A DNA stretch of 64,000 nt, from NCBI GenBank assembly GCA_003242885.1, contig QKMZ01000005.1, positions 62,001-126,000 of the forward strand, in the 5' to 3' direction. Made by a program: the position numbers and the translations under genes. The notes under the pieces were generated by a model. The model had not been told where the DNA came from, ran no database searches, and saw only the letters and a program-made list of their open reading frames with translations. Position 1 is the stretch's first letter. Each line of letters begins with the position of its first letter. This document shows positions 18,270-26,585 of the stretch, piece by piece. Origin of the DNA: Candidatus Melainabacteria bacterium (GTDB lineage Bacteria; Cyanobacteriota; Vampirovibrionia; Obscuribacterales; Obscuribacteraceae).

Positions 18270-19046
18270 CTATTCAGAAGGAATATCAAACACACTTTCA
18301 TCAATGTCCTGATCGAATAGGACATGCGAGTACACTCGGCGCGACTTGGAAGTTAAGTCTGTGAGAGCTTCTTCCTGTTCTGCACGTGTTTTATCCACAT
18401 CTTCATACAAGCCTGGACTCTTTTCCCTCATCACTTTGTCAAACTCTTTCCGCCCTGGCAATTCTCTCGCCATCCTGTAGGATTCGAGCACCTGTTCTCG
18501 CGGGATACTGTATTTAACTTCCACGTCATGCACCGATAGATCTGGTCTGAACCAAATGTCAGTTAATACTGTATCCACCGCTTTTTGTAGATGGAATTTT
18601 GAGTTCAATTCTTGAAGTAGGAAACAGTGAATGTCAAAGAAATCTCTTGACCCACAGCTATTTCGAATTTCTCTCTCCAGTAAAGCCGGTATAGCAAGTT
18701 CGAAAAAGTCAGCAGTATTTTTCCGATATGCGGTGACGTGAGAGATGGCGTCTCTTAAAGTCTCGCACTTCATTAATGGGATACTTGCACCCTCTCTTAT
18801 TGCATAAACTTCTCCATTGTTGTAAACGAGGGACGAAACCAGTTGGCTTTCATCCTCGTTAGACCACATGTGGATACTCAAACGACCTGGCCGAACGTAG
18901 AAAGTATTAAACGTACAGTGGTGTTTGTTTTTTACCGTTTCGCCAGTCGTCATCGAACTTTGGATAATGCCTGAGTCTTGATACGTGTCGCAATGACGAT
19001 ATTTGTTGGAGAGCATTTCCAAGAAATCTGCTGTCTTCTTGTCCAT
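18270..19046 (-). CDS. Hypothetical protein, 258 residues
   Basis: No family was recognised. The protein is soluble, with no signal peptide or membrane span, a beta-rich N-terminal third (about 25-95) and a helical, charged C-terminal two thirds. A segment near residues 165-190 (SVHDVEVKYSIPREQVLE) looks like a helix-turn-helix-like or winged fold, but this is not firm. AGGA lies 7 bases before the ATG. The gene is 83 bases downstream of the TPR gene on the same strand and may share its transcript. It ends facing the secreted TPR gene across the palindromic repeat. Confidence 0.7.
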   Translation of the reverse strand: MDKKTADFLEMLSNKYRHCDTYQDSGIIQSSMTTGETVKNKHHCTFNTFYVRPGRLSIHMWSNEDESQLVSSLVYNNGEVYAIREGASIPLMKCETLRDAISHVTAYRKNTADFFELAIPALLEREIRNSCGSRDFFDIHCFLLQELNSKFHLQKAVDTVLTDIWFRPDLSVHDVEVKYSIPREQVLESYRMARELPGRKEFDKVMREKSPGLYEDVDKTRAEQEEALTDLTSKSRRVYSHVLFDQDIDESVFDIPSE

Positions 19047-19129
19047 GAGTTTCCTGTCGTCCTGCTGCTTGGTGTGTCGTTTGTATCTTCCGCTGTTTCT
19101 ATTCGAACTCTAAACGCTATGCGAAAAAC

Positions 19130-20752
19130 TCAACGTTTCGATCTTATATCCGCTGCCTTGCTGGAGAGTACTATCGCCATCTCGGCACCGTCCGCTTCTT
19201 CTAATTCTTCCGCCCAGTCTTCTAAAACAAAAGCTAGAAAGATGCTTTCTGCGCCGGTTTCTTCTTCGAGCTCGGCAACTGCAATCGCGATAAGTTCTCT
19301 CGCCTCTTCCATTCTTCCCAGGTGTTTGTTTGCAAGAGCAAGGCGGTAGTAAGCCGATGCATTGTAGTCCCGCATTCCGTCCAGAGCAGCGTTTTCTATG
19401 CGTCGTTGCAGATGTGAGACTAAACTTTCGCCATGGTCTTTTCTTCCGATTTTCACTAGGATCGGCACCACTCGTGCCAAAAGCAAGCAATCTATTTCGT
19501 CCTTTCTGTCAAGTTCGATCAATCTGTCGCATATTTTTGAAGCTTCACCACTTTGCCCTGTTTCACTACATATGGTGGCAAGAGTAATAGCGCTTTGAAG
19601 GGTGTAAAGGGCTGTTTCACCACAGTAACGGTCCGCCATTCTTACGACCCAGCGTGAGTACTCTTCTGCATCTTTCCACTTCCGCTGTTTGCAAAGCAGC
19701 TCTGCAAGTTGTTGTCCGTGGCTGATAGCAAGCATCTCGTAACCATATGTAGACTCTCCGCCGAACGAGTTGTCGACTACGGATTGGTAGTTTTGAAACA
19801 GTAATCGATCTAATGCTTCAACGCGTCCATACATGCCTGTGCGCTGCGCAAGTCGCGCGTATTCGGCTCGCACCAAACTTATCGAAAGCGGAGGCACCGC
19901 GGCTTCGCAGGCGTCCATTGCTTGCACCAACAGTTCTTCGGCTAGTTCGTAATTTTGATGCACGACGGTTTGTAATCGAGAGAGGCGTACCAGTGCTTCT
20001 GCTGTATAGCGCGCGCAAGCCTGTGGACGATTGGTGGCGAGTTCTATCGCCTGATCGTATGCGTCTTCGGCTTCTTCGAACTGCTCTTTTCCAAAATAGT
20101 GCTTGCCTAATGACGACGCTGCATCGACAGCTTGTTGGCAGCACTCAGGATCATCTTTCAAAATCGGCAGCGCGCGCTCAATCAAAACTGCGGCTTCATC
20201 GTCATCGGTGTAGCTCATACACATATTGCCTAGAGCCAGAAGCGTGCGTCCAAGCAAAGAGGGGTCTGTGGGTGGATTGGTTTCCAAATGCTCTAGCAAA
20301 TCTCGCAGCAAGCTTTCGGCTTCGTCTTGCCTGCCCTGCATGCCGTAAAGGTGTGCAAGTTGCTCAATTGCCAGTGCTGCGCGTTCGTCCCGAACTTCGC
20401 GGTACACCAAAATTGCTTGTTTGAGATTCTTCTCCGCCTCGTCGAGCGCGTAAACAGTGCCTAGTCTGCCAATCTGCGTGAGGATCGTGGCTACTTCGTG
20501 ATGAACCGGTCCGTAGGCGTTCTTTGCGATGCCCAGGGCACGGTCCAGCTCGTCGAGCGCTTCGCCCACTCGCCCCAGATTGGCAAGTGCCTCGGCGTGC
20601 TTGCACAGGGACTCACATAGGCGAGTGTTGTTGTAGCCGAAGCGCTCAGCCTCGGCTAGAGCTGTTGCCAGGTGCTTCTCAGCAGCCTGCCAATTCTCGA
20701 GTTCACACTCTTTGCTGGCAGCTTCGATGCACTGCTTCCACTTCTGAAACAC
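19130..20752 (-). CDS. TPR-repeat protein, 540 residues
   Basis: A soluble protein made almost entirely of tandem TPR units of the kinesin-light-chain type; recurring patterns such as LANLGRVGEALDELDRAL are seen from about residue 10 to 530. There is no signal peptide or membrane span, so it should be cytoplasmic. The start used is GTG 20752, with GGA about 10 bases upstream. TPR arrays mediate protein binding; the partner is unknown. It is divergent from the haemoglobin gene with about 120 bases between them. Confidence 0.85.
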   Translation of the reverse strand: MFQKWKQCIEAASKECELENWQAAEKHLATALAEAERFGYNNTRLCESLCKHAEALANLGRVGEALDELDRALGIAKNAYGPVHHEVATILTQIGRLGTVYALDEAEKNLKQAILVYREVRDERAALAIEQLAHLYGMQGRQDEAESLLRDLLEHLETNPPTDPSLLGRTLLALGNMCMSYTDDDEAAVLIERALPILKDDPECCQQAVDAASSLGKHYFGKEQFEEAEDAYDQAIELATNRPQACARYTAEALVRLSRLQTVVHQNYELAEELLVQAMDACEAAVPPLSISLVRAEYARLAQRTGMYGRVEALDRLLFQNYQSVVDNSFGGESTYGYEMLAISHGQQLAELLCKQRKWKDAEEYSRWVVRMADRYCGETALYTLQSAITLATICSETGQSGEASKICDRLIELDRKDEIDCLLLARVVPILVKIGRKDHGESLVSHLQRRIENAALDGMRDYNASAYYRLALANKHLGRMEEARELIAIAVAELEEETGAESIFLAFVLEDWAEELEEADGAEMAIVLSSKAADIRSKR

Positions 20753-20859
20753 TACTATAAGTTCCTATTTGGTACTTATTAGGCCTAAATACTCTTTCTA
20801 TTAGGCTAACTAATTTACTTCCACATGCATGAAGGATTTAACCTCCAGCACTGGCGCTG

Positions 20860-20865
20860 TATAAT
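20860..20865 (+). promoter_or_regulatory. Candidate -10 box of a leaderless transcript
   Basis: A consensus TATAAT at 20860-20865 ends six bases before the GTG of the haemoglobin gene. A weak -35-like TTTAAC lies 17 bases upstream. A start about 7 bases after the -10 box would fall on or next to the GTG, and no Shine-Dalgarno sequence is present. Confidence 0.45.
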
Positions 20866-20871
20866 CGCATT

Positions 20872-21261
20872 GTGAATGTCATTGACCCCGTGGGGCTGGT
20901 ATACAAGGCAATTGGTTCCGACGAGCCGTTTTACAGGCTGGTCGAACATTTTTACGCAGGGGTTGAGAAAGACCCCATTTTGCGACCGCTTTACCCCGAG
21001 GACCTTGCGCCTGGTAAAGAACATTTAGCGTTGTTTCTCATTCAGCGCACCGGTGGACGCCAGACTTACAGCGAACAGAGAGGTCATCCACGAATGCGTC
21101 AGAGGCACATGCCTTTCAAAATTGGGCAGAAAGAACGTGATGCCTGGATTAAAAACATGGATGCAGCACTAGATGCGGTGCCGGAATTTTCATCGCATGC
21201 TCAAACTATGCGCGAGTTTTTTGATAGCTTTGCGACGTTCATGATCAATCAAGCCGAGTAG
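20872..21261 (+). CDS. glbO: Truncated haemoglobin, group II (trHbO-like)
   Basis: A 129-residue haem protein of the 2/2 globin family, which binds O2 and in some bacteria handles NO or peroxide. Visible features are FYRLVEHFY (helix B with Tyr), the YPEDL and LFLIQRTGG segments, the RHMPFKIG stretch carrying the expected proximal His, and DAWIKNM with the Trp typical of groups II and III. The length matches the family. The GTG start lies directly after a TATAAT box with no ribosome site, suggesting a leaderless mRNA. The next gene on the right is convergent purK, so it stands alone. Confidence 0.9.
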   Translation: MNVIDPVGLVYKAIGSDEPFYRLVEHFYAGVEKDPILRPLYPEDLAPGKEHLALFLIQRTGGRQTYSEQRGHPRMRQRHMPFKIGQKERDAWIKNMDAALDAVPEFSSHAQTMREFFDSFATFMINQAE

Positions 21262-21304
21262 AGATTCCGGCTTAAGATTCAGTAGTATGATTCAACTGTG
21301 AAAA

Positions 21305-22510
21305 TTAGTCTACTTTGCTAATCATGAGGCTTTCTCTGAACTTTTGCGCAGATGCAAGAGCTTCGTCGCCCGTCTGATTTTGTGCGACGAAATGGCCCAT
21401 CTTTCGTTTCTCTCGAGCTTCGTGTTTTCCATATAGAACCACATCAATGACTTCAGGAAAGGCTTCGAGCGCTTGTAGATTTAGTGGTTTTTGACCGTTG
21501 GTGCCTTGGGCTAGATAGACGTCACCGAGCAAGTTGCCCATGCAATAAGAGCCAACATCAACGCCTTTCGGCTGCGCCAGGGGAATGTTGAGTAAAACTC
21601 TCGCCAGATTGTCGAATTGGCTGACGCTTGATGCAACTCGGGTAACGTGTCCGGAGTTGTGCGGGCGAGGCGCCATCTCGTTGATGTAGATTGTCCATTC
21701 GCCGACTGTAATGCCGGAGGAATTCGGAGAGCGTCGTTTTGCAAGGAAAAACTCAATACACAGCAATCCGTTCACATCCATTCGCTTTGCTGTCGCTAGT
21801 GCAATGTCCTGCAGCTTGTCTGCAACCTCCAGCGGCAAGCGCGCAGGAAATACTGTAAAATCGAGAATATGATTCTTGTGAAGGTTCTCGAAAACGGGAT
21901 AGACATAGTCTTTGTTTGCTGGGTTGCGAACGACAATGCAGCTCACTTCCATCGCGATGTTGATCACCGATTCGACAACGAAACCACTTCCTTCGTGTTT
22001 CAAAAGGTCAGTGTCATCCAGCAGGGTCTCTAGTTCCGACGTACTGTTGATGAGCCATTGTCCTTTACCATCATAACCACCGCGTGCGGTTTTGATGATA
22101 AAAGGCAGTTGAAATGCGCGTGCTTCCTGCTCGAGCTCTTTGACTGTTTTTGCTGTAGCGAAGTGTGCGTGGGGGAGGTTGTTCTCTTTTAGAAACTGCT
22201 TTTCCTGAATGCGGTCTTGGCAGATGGCAAGGACTTTTACGCTAGGCAAAATTGGTTTTACTTTCGCTAGCGAATAGAGTGGTGCACTTTCAACATTCTC
22301 AAACTCGTATGTGACCACATCGCAGTGTTCGAAAAATTCTCTTAGGTGATACGCGTCGGTAAAGGGTTTGGTAAAAGAACGCGCCGCCAATCTGTGGGCG
22401 GGAGCATTTACATCAGGATCGTAAACCGCGACCGTGCCACCGTATCGGTAGATGCTTTCTGCAAGAAGCATCCCTAATTGACCGCCACCGAGAATACCTA
22501 CTGTCGCCAT
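21305..22510 (-). CDS. purK: 5-(carboxyamino)imidazole ribonucleotide synthase
   Basis: ATP-grasp enzyme that carboxylates AIR to N5-CAIR using ATP and bicarbonate, the step before PurE in purine synthesis. The 401 residues fit the family. The N-terminus GILGGGQLGMLLAES is the family nucleotide-binding signature, and TARGGYDGKGQ and INEMAPRPHNSGH are the ATP-grasp and active-site blocks. It is the last gene of the leftward purine operon, 87 bases after purE. No clear terminator follows before the convergent haemoglobin gene. Confidence 0.95.
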   Translation of the reverse strand: MATVGILGGGQLGMLLAESIYRYGGTVAVYDPDVNAPAHRLAARSFTKPFTDAYHLREFFEHCDVVTYEFENVESAPLYSLAKVKPILPSVKVLAICQDRIQEKQFLKENNLPHAHFATAKTVKELEQEARAFQLPFIIKTARGGYDGKGQWLINSTSELETLLDDTDLLKHEGSGFVVESVINIAMEVSCIVVRNPANKDYVYPVFENLHKNHILDFTVFPARLPLEVADKLQDIALATAKRMDVNGLLCIEFFLAKRRSPNSSGITVGEWTIYINEMAPRPHNSGHVTRVASSVSQFDNLARVLLNIPLAQPKGVDVGSYCMGNLLGDVYLAQGTNGQKPLNLQALEAFPEVIDVVLYGKHEAREKRKMGHFVAQNQTGDEALASAQKFRESLMISKVD

Positions 22511-22597
22511 TTCTTTTTTTTTCTTCTGCCTCGTTTTACTCGTTCGAACTTGGACCCTGGACCTCTAAACCGGGCGATCTTTTCATCGCGCTTACAC

Positions 22598-23107
22598 TCA
22601 CTTCTTCGTCAACCTTTCTTTGACTACGACGTCACCAGCGCGGGCTTCGTCCGTGAGCTTTTCTCTGTATTTCTTCATTGCGGCGAGTAGCTTTTCGTCT
22701 TCAAGCGCGAGAATTTGAATGGCGAACAGCGCAGCATTGACGGCTCCTGCTTGTCCAATCGCGAACGTCGCGGTTGGAATGCCGGAGGGCATTTGGACAA
22801 TCGAAAGCAAGCTGTCGACGCCCTTAAGCACGCGTGATTCCATGGGTACACCAAGCACCGGCAGTGGTGTCAAAGCTGAAACCATACCGGGCAAGTGGGC
22901 GGCACCGCCTGCTCCGGCGATGATTACTTTCAGACCCCGCTCTTCAGCAGTGGTTGCATAGTCGAACATCTCCTTGGGCATGCGGTGCGCGCTCTTGACC
23001 GAGATTTCATAAGGGACATCAAAATCAATAAGCACTTGTTCGCCGTGTTTGAAAGTCTCGTAATCGGACTTGCTTCCCATTACGATGCCGACGACAGGCT
23101 TTTTCAT
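22598..23107 (-). CDS. purE: N5-carboxyaminoimidazole ribonucleotide mutase
   Basis: Converts N5-CAIR to CAIR, working with PurK. The 169 residues contain the class I motifs GSKSDYETF at the N-terminus, SAHRMPKEM, and GGAAHLPGM with the catalytic His. Presence of purK just downstream agrees with the class I route. The gap to purH upstream is 109 bases, the largest in the purine cluster, so an internal promoter is possible. Confidence 0.96.
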   Translation of the reverse strand: MKKPVVGIVMGSKSDYETFKHGEQVLIDFDVPYEISVKSAHRMPKEMFDYATTAEERGLKVIIAGAGGAAHLPGMVSALTPLPVLGVPMESRVLKGVDSLLSIVQMPSGIPTATFAIGQAGAVNAALFAIQILALEDEKLLAAMKKYREKLTDEARAGDVVVKERLTKK

Positions 23108-23216
23108 TTCGTGTCCCTCTTGTATCGCATATTGTTTTGTGCGTTTCGGATCTCGCTGGCTGCAGAATTCACTATTTGAAAGTTTCTAGTGATTGCAGTA
23201 TCTAGCGCCGAAATAT

Positions 23217-24815
23217 CTAGTGCTTAAAGCAGCGCTGTCCAGTGAAGAGCATCGTAATGCCTGCTTTTTCGCAAGCTTCGATGACTTCTTTGTCTTTGAT
23301 GCTGCCTCCCGGCTGCACAATCAACTTGATGCCGGCTTCCTTGCAAGCGTCGATATTGTCTGTTGCCGGAAAGAATGCATCGCTAGCGAGAACCGCACCA
23401 CGTGCCGCTTCACCTGCTTGTTCTAGAGCGATTTTTACCGATGCGATACGGCTTGTTTGACCAATTCCAAAGCCCAGCGATTTGCCGTCTTTAGCAATGA
23501 AGATTGCGTTTGATGTAAGGTGTTTTACGACAGACCATGCGAATTGTGCATCGCCAAGCAGTTGGTCTTCGCCTTTGCCGGAGACCTTTTGGAACTTCTC
23601 ACCGGTGACCGGCGGTTCTGTATCCTTTTCGATAATCCAGCCGAAATCTTGCAGGTATTTTGCGGTCCAAGCATCATGTGCTTGAGGTGAAAGCACGTTT
23701 GGCTTGAACTTCAGCACGCGAATGTTTTTCTTGGAGGAAAGAACCTTCAGCGCGCCTTCTTCGAAATCTGGCGCGGCGACAATTTCTACAAATCCTTCTA
23801 CGATTTTGCGAGCGAGGTCTTCGGTCAATTTTGCGGTAAATCCATAGATGCCGCCGAATGCGGAAACCGGGTCTGTAGAATAGGCCTTTTCAAACGCTTC
23901 ATCCAGTGTTTTGCCGATTGCGACGCCGCATGGATTGTTGTGTTTGATAATGCAGGCTGCAGGGCTGCCCGCATCTCTCAAGATGCGAACCAGGCAGTAT
24001 GTGTCGGTGATATTGTTGGAAGACATCTCTTTGCCTTGCAATTGCAAGAAAGGAGGGAAGCTCTCTTCCGTTTTTCCGCAGAGTGAATCTGAATACCAGA
24101 CCGCTGCTTGATGCGGGTTTTCGCCGTATCTGAGCGACTGGAATTGCGACAGGTTCAACGTCACCGATGGCGGCAATGCTTCACCTTCCGAGCATGCTTC
24201 ACCTGCCTTAGCGCCGGCAGTTTTTACCAGTGCTTGTTGCTGTTTAGCAAAGTAATTTGAGATCTGTTTGTCATATTCTGCGGTGCGAGTAAATGCGGCA
24301 AAGCAGAGTTGTTTGCGCAACTCTTCTGTAATTTTGCCCTGATTGGCTTTCATCGATTCGATTATCGAATCATATTGTTCGGGTTGACATGCGATTGCCA
24401 GATACTTGTGATTTTTTGCCGCTGCCCGAATCAGCGATGGTCCGCCGATATCAATCTGTTCGACCATTTTTTCAGGAGGCAGACCTTCTGCCAGTTTTTT
24501 CTCAAACGGATAGAGATTGACGACTACCAAGTCGAGTGGCTGAACTCCGATGTCTTTGAGAACTTTGCCATCCTCTTCTTTATCTCTATAAAGAATGCCG
24601 GCGAAAACTTTAGGATGAAGCGTTTTTACGCGCCCGCCGAGAATTTCGGGAAATTGGGTCAGATCCTCGACTTTATTGCAGTCAATTCCAATTTCTTTGA
24701 TATATGCGTAGGTGCTGGATGTCGCAATGATATTCAGCTCTCCAAGCTCCTTCAGCTCTTTAAGGAACTTCTCCAACCCCGTTTTGTCGGAAACGCTGAT
24801 TAGCGCATTGACCAT
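23217..24815 (-). CDS. purH: Bifunctional AICAR transformylase/IMP cyclohydrolase
   Basis: Catalyses the last two steps to IMP. The 532 residues comprise an N-terminal MGS-like cyclohydrolase domain (about 1-190; GRVKTLHPKVFAGIL is conserved) and a C-terminal transformylase domain with IIKHNNPCGVAIG. The segment usually written IISTGGT is IIATSST here, a mild departure. Its ATG is 4 bases after the purM stop with AAGGAG inside the purM end, so translation is coupled. Confidence 0.95.
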   Translation of the reverse strand: MVNALISVSDKTGLEKFLKELKELGELNIIATSSTYAYIKEIGIDCNKVEDLTQFPEILGGRVKTLHPKVFAGILYRDKEEDGKVLKDIGVQPLDLVVVNLYPFEKKLAEGLPPEKMVEQIDIGGPSLIRAAAKNHKYLAIACQPEQYDSIIESMKANQGKITEELRKQLCFAAFTRTAEYDKQISNYFAKQQQALVKTAGAKAGEACSEGEALPPSVTLNLSQFQSLRYGENPHQAAVWYSDSLCGKTEESFPPFLQLQGKEMSSNNITDTYCLVRILRDAGSPAACIIKHNNPCGVAIGKTLDEAFEKAYSTDPVSAFGGIYGFTAKLTEDLARKIVEGFVEIVAAPDFEEGALKVLSSKKNIRVLKFKPNVLSPQAHDAWTAKYLQDFGWIIEKDTEPPVTGEKFQKVSGKGEDQLLGDAQFAWSVVKHLTSNAIFIAKDGKSLGFGIGQTSRIASVKIALEQAGEAARGAVLASDAFFPATDNIDACKEAGIKLIVQPGGSIKDKEVIEACEKAGITMLFTGQRCFKH

Positions 24816-24819
24816 TATC

Positions 24820-25827
24820 TTACTCCTTCAAGTTGATTGCGCAGCCACGTGCGCCCACGCCGTCGATGACCAATTCACCGCGACTGTCCGTAACCTCTCC
24901 CACCACTTTTGCTGTAAAACCGTGCTCTGTAAACGTTTTTATGATCATATCTGCATCACCGTCTGTGGTGATTGTCATTCCCATGCCCATATTGAACGTT
25001 TTGTACATCTCATCCGGCTCTATGTTGCGTCCTAGATGTTCAAATATTTCTGGTACAGGCAGCAGGCTATGCAGCTTGTAGCCTGCGTTCTTTGACAACC
25101 TGAGCATGTTTCGCCAGCCACCGCCCGTGATGTGGGTGACGCCTGTAATTGATTCCGGTTTTTTATCCAGAATTTCATTGACCGGCTTCGTATAGATCAA
25201 TGTCGGCGTCAAAAGCTTTTCTTTCAAACCTTTGTCATCGCCAACCAATTTCGATGCGAGAGACAGTCCATTTGAATGGATACCGGACGAAGCGATACCT
25301 ATAACTTGCTGACCTTTTTTGATCCTTTCGCCCGTTATAAGTTTGTCTTTGTTGACCAGACCTACGGCAAAGCCAGCCATGTCGAAATGTCCGCCTTTAT
25401 AGAGATCTGGCATCTCTGCGGTTTCGCCGCCAACCAGAAGCAAGCCTGCCTGGTCGCATCCTTCGACGATACCTTGCATTATCTGGTCGGCATCTTCGTC
25501 TACGAGTTTGCCGACTGCGTAGTAATCGAGAAAGGCAACAGGGCGAGCACCGACGCACACCAGGTCGTTTGCGCACATTGCCACCAAGTCTATGCCGATG
25601 GTGCTGAGCTGCTTGAGTTCCAAGGCAATAAGTAATTTTGTTCCGACACCGTCTGTGGTGAGCGCCATTGCGGTTCGCTCATCGACGGGGTACACCGCCG
25701 CATAACCGCCTGCTGCGGGCCACATTTGCTGATGGTCTGCTCGTTTGGAAAGGCGCTTCAATCGGGTGACGAAAGCTTCCGCTTTCAGCACATCGACTCC
25801 TGCTTGCGCGTAAGTTTTGGGTTCCAT
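24820..25827 (-). CDS. purM: Phosphoribosylformylglycinamidine cyclo-ligase (AIR synthetase)
   Basis: Closes FGAM to AIR with ATP. The 335 residues show the family signature TTDGVGTKLLIAL near the N-terminus, the GGETAEMPDLY segment, and HITGGGWRNMLRL in the C-terminal domain. Length is normal. The start overlaps the purQ stop by one base (TGATG) and the stop lies 4 bases before purH. Confidence 0.96.
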   Translation of the reverse strand: MEPKTYAQAGVDVLKAEAFVTRLKRLSKRADHQQMWPAAGGYAAVYPVDERTAMALTTDGVGTKLLIALELKQLSTIGIDLVAMCANDLVCVGARPVAFLDYYAVGKLVDEDADQIMQGIVEGCDQAGLLLVGGETAEMPDLYKGGHFDMAGFAVGLVNKDKLITGERIKKGQQVIGIASSGIHSNGLSLASKLVGDDKGLKEKLLTPTLIYTKPVNEILDKKPESITGVTHITGGGWRNMLRLSKNAGYKLHSLLPVPEIFEHLGRNIEPDEMYKTFNMGMGMTITTDGDADMIIKTFTEHGFTAKVVGEVTDSRGELVIDGVGARGCAINLKE

Positions 25828-26570
25828 CAGTTTGCCACCATTGAATGAGCGTTTTGAAAAATTCTGAGACCTGGAGGAGCTTTATCCGGCAAGGAAGTCA
25901 ATCGAGTCCAGCTCGGATGCTGTGTCCACCGGACAAACGCTTCCGGGTGTGGCATAAGTCCAAAGACGTTTCCTTTAGCATTTGTCAGACCCGAAATACG
26001 ATCAAAGCTGCCATTAACCTCAAGAGAGTATCTGAGTGGTGCTTGCTTCTTTACTGCTTCTTCTGAATCCTTGGCTGGGGACAAGCGTCCTTCGCCGTGG
26101 CGAATTGGTAAGTCGAATTCAGTCAAACCTTCCAACCAGGGGCACGAAACTTTTGAGTCGACCGAAAGTTGAACCCATCTGTTAATAAACTTCTTGCCAT
26201 TGTTGCGAGCCAGGCTTGCTAGACGAACCCCTTCTTTTTCGGACTCCGGAAGCAAACCCATTTGCACCAAGCATTGAAAACCATTGCAGATGCCAATGAC
26301 TAGCTTTCCTTCATCGACGAACTCCTTGAGGCTGTCTTTCAATGCTGCTTCAAGCTTGATCGCCAGGACCTTACCGGATGCGATTTCATCGCCGAATGAA
26401 AAGCCACCAGGCAGTGCCAGAAGTTTTGCATCCTTGAGTATTTTAGGATTACTCAGAAGATCGCTGGTATGTGTCAGCAATGGATCGAAGCCGGCGATTT
26501 GCAAGGCGAACAAAGTCTCGTCACCGCAATTGATGCCGTCTCCTGTCAAAACTATTGCTCTTGGTTTCAT
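25827..26570 (-). CDS. purQ: FGAM synthase glutaminase subunit
   Basis: Class I glutamine amidotransferase that supplies ammonia to PurL. The 247 residues include LALPGGFSFGDE, the nucleophile elbow GICNGFQCL with the catalytic Cys, and the His-Glu pair in GLMPHPEA. It is slightly longer than the usual 225-230 residues, with added C-terminal residues. It starts 15 bases after the purL stop and overlaps purM by one base. Confidence 0.95.
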   Translation of the reverse strand: MKPRAIVLTGDGINCGDETLFALQIAGFDPLLTHTSDLLSNPKILKDAKLLALPGGFSFGDEIASGKVLAIKLEAALKDSLKEFVDEGKLVIGICNGFQCLVQMGLLPESEKEGVRLASLARNNGKKFINRWVQLSVDSKVSCPWLEGLTEFDLPIRHGEGRLSPAKDSEEAVKKQAPLRYSLEVNGSFDRISGLTNAKGNVFGLMPHPEAFVRWTQHPSWTRLTSLPDKAPPGLRIFQNAHSMVAN

Positions 26571-26585
26571 TGCTGCCGTCCTGCC

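Noticed and set aside
19813..20424. Rightward frame of 203 residues opposite the TPR gene
   Set aside because: An Arg/Leu-rich product mirroring the TPR codons.
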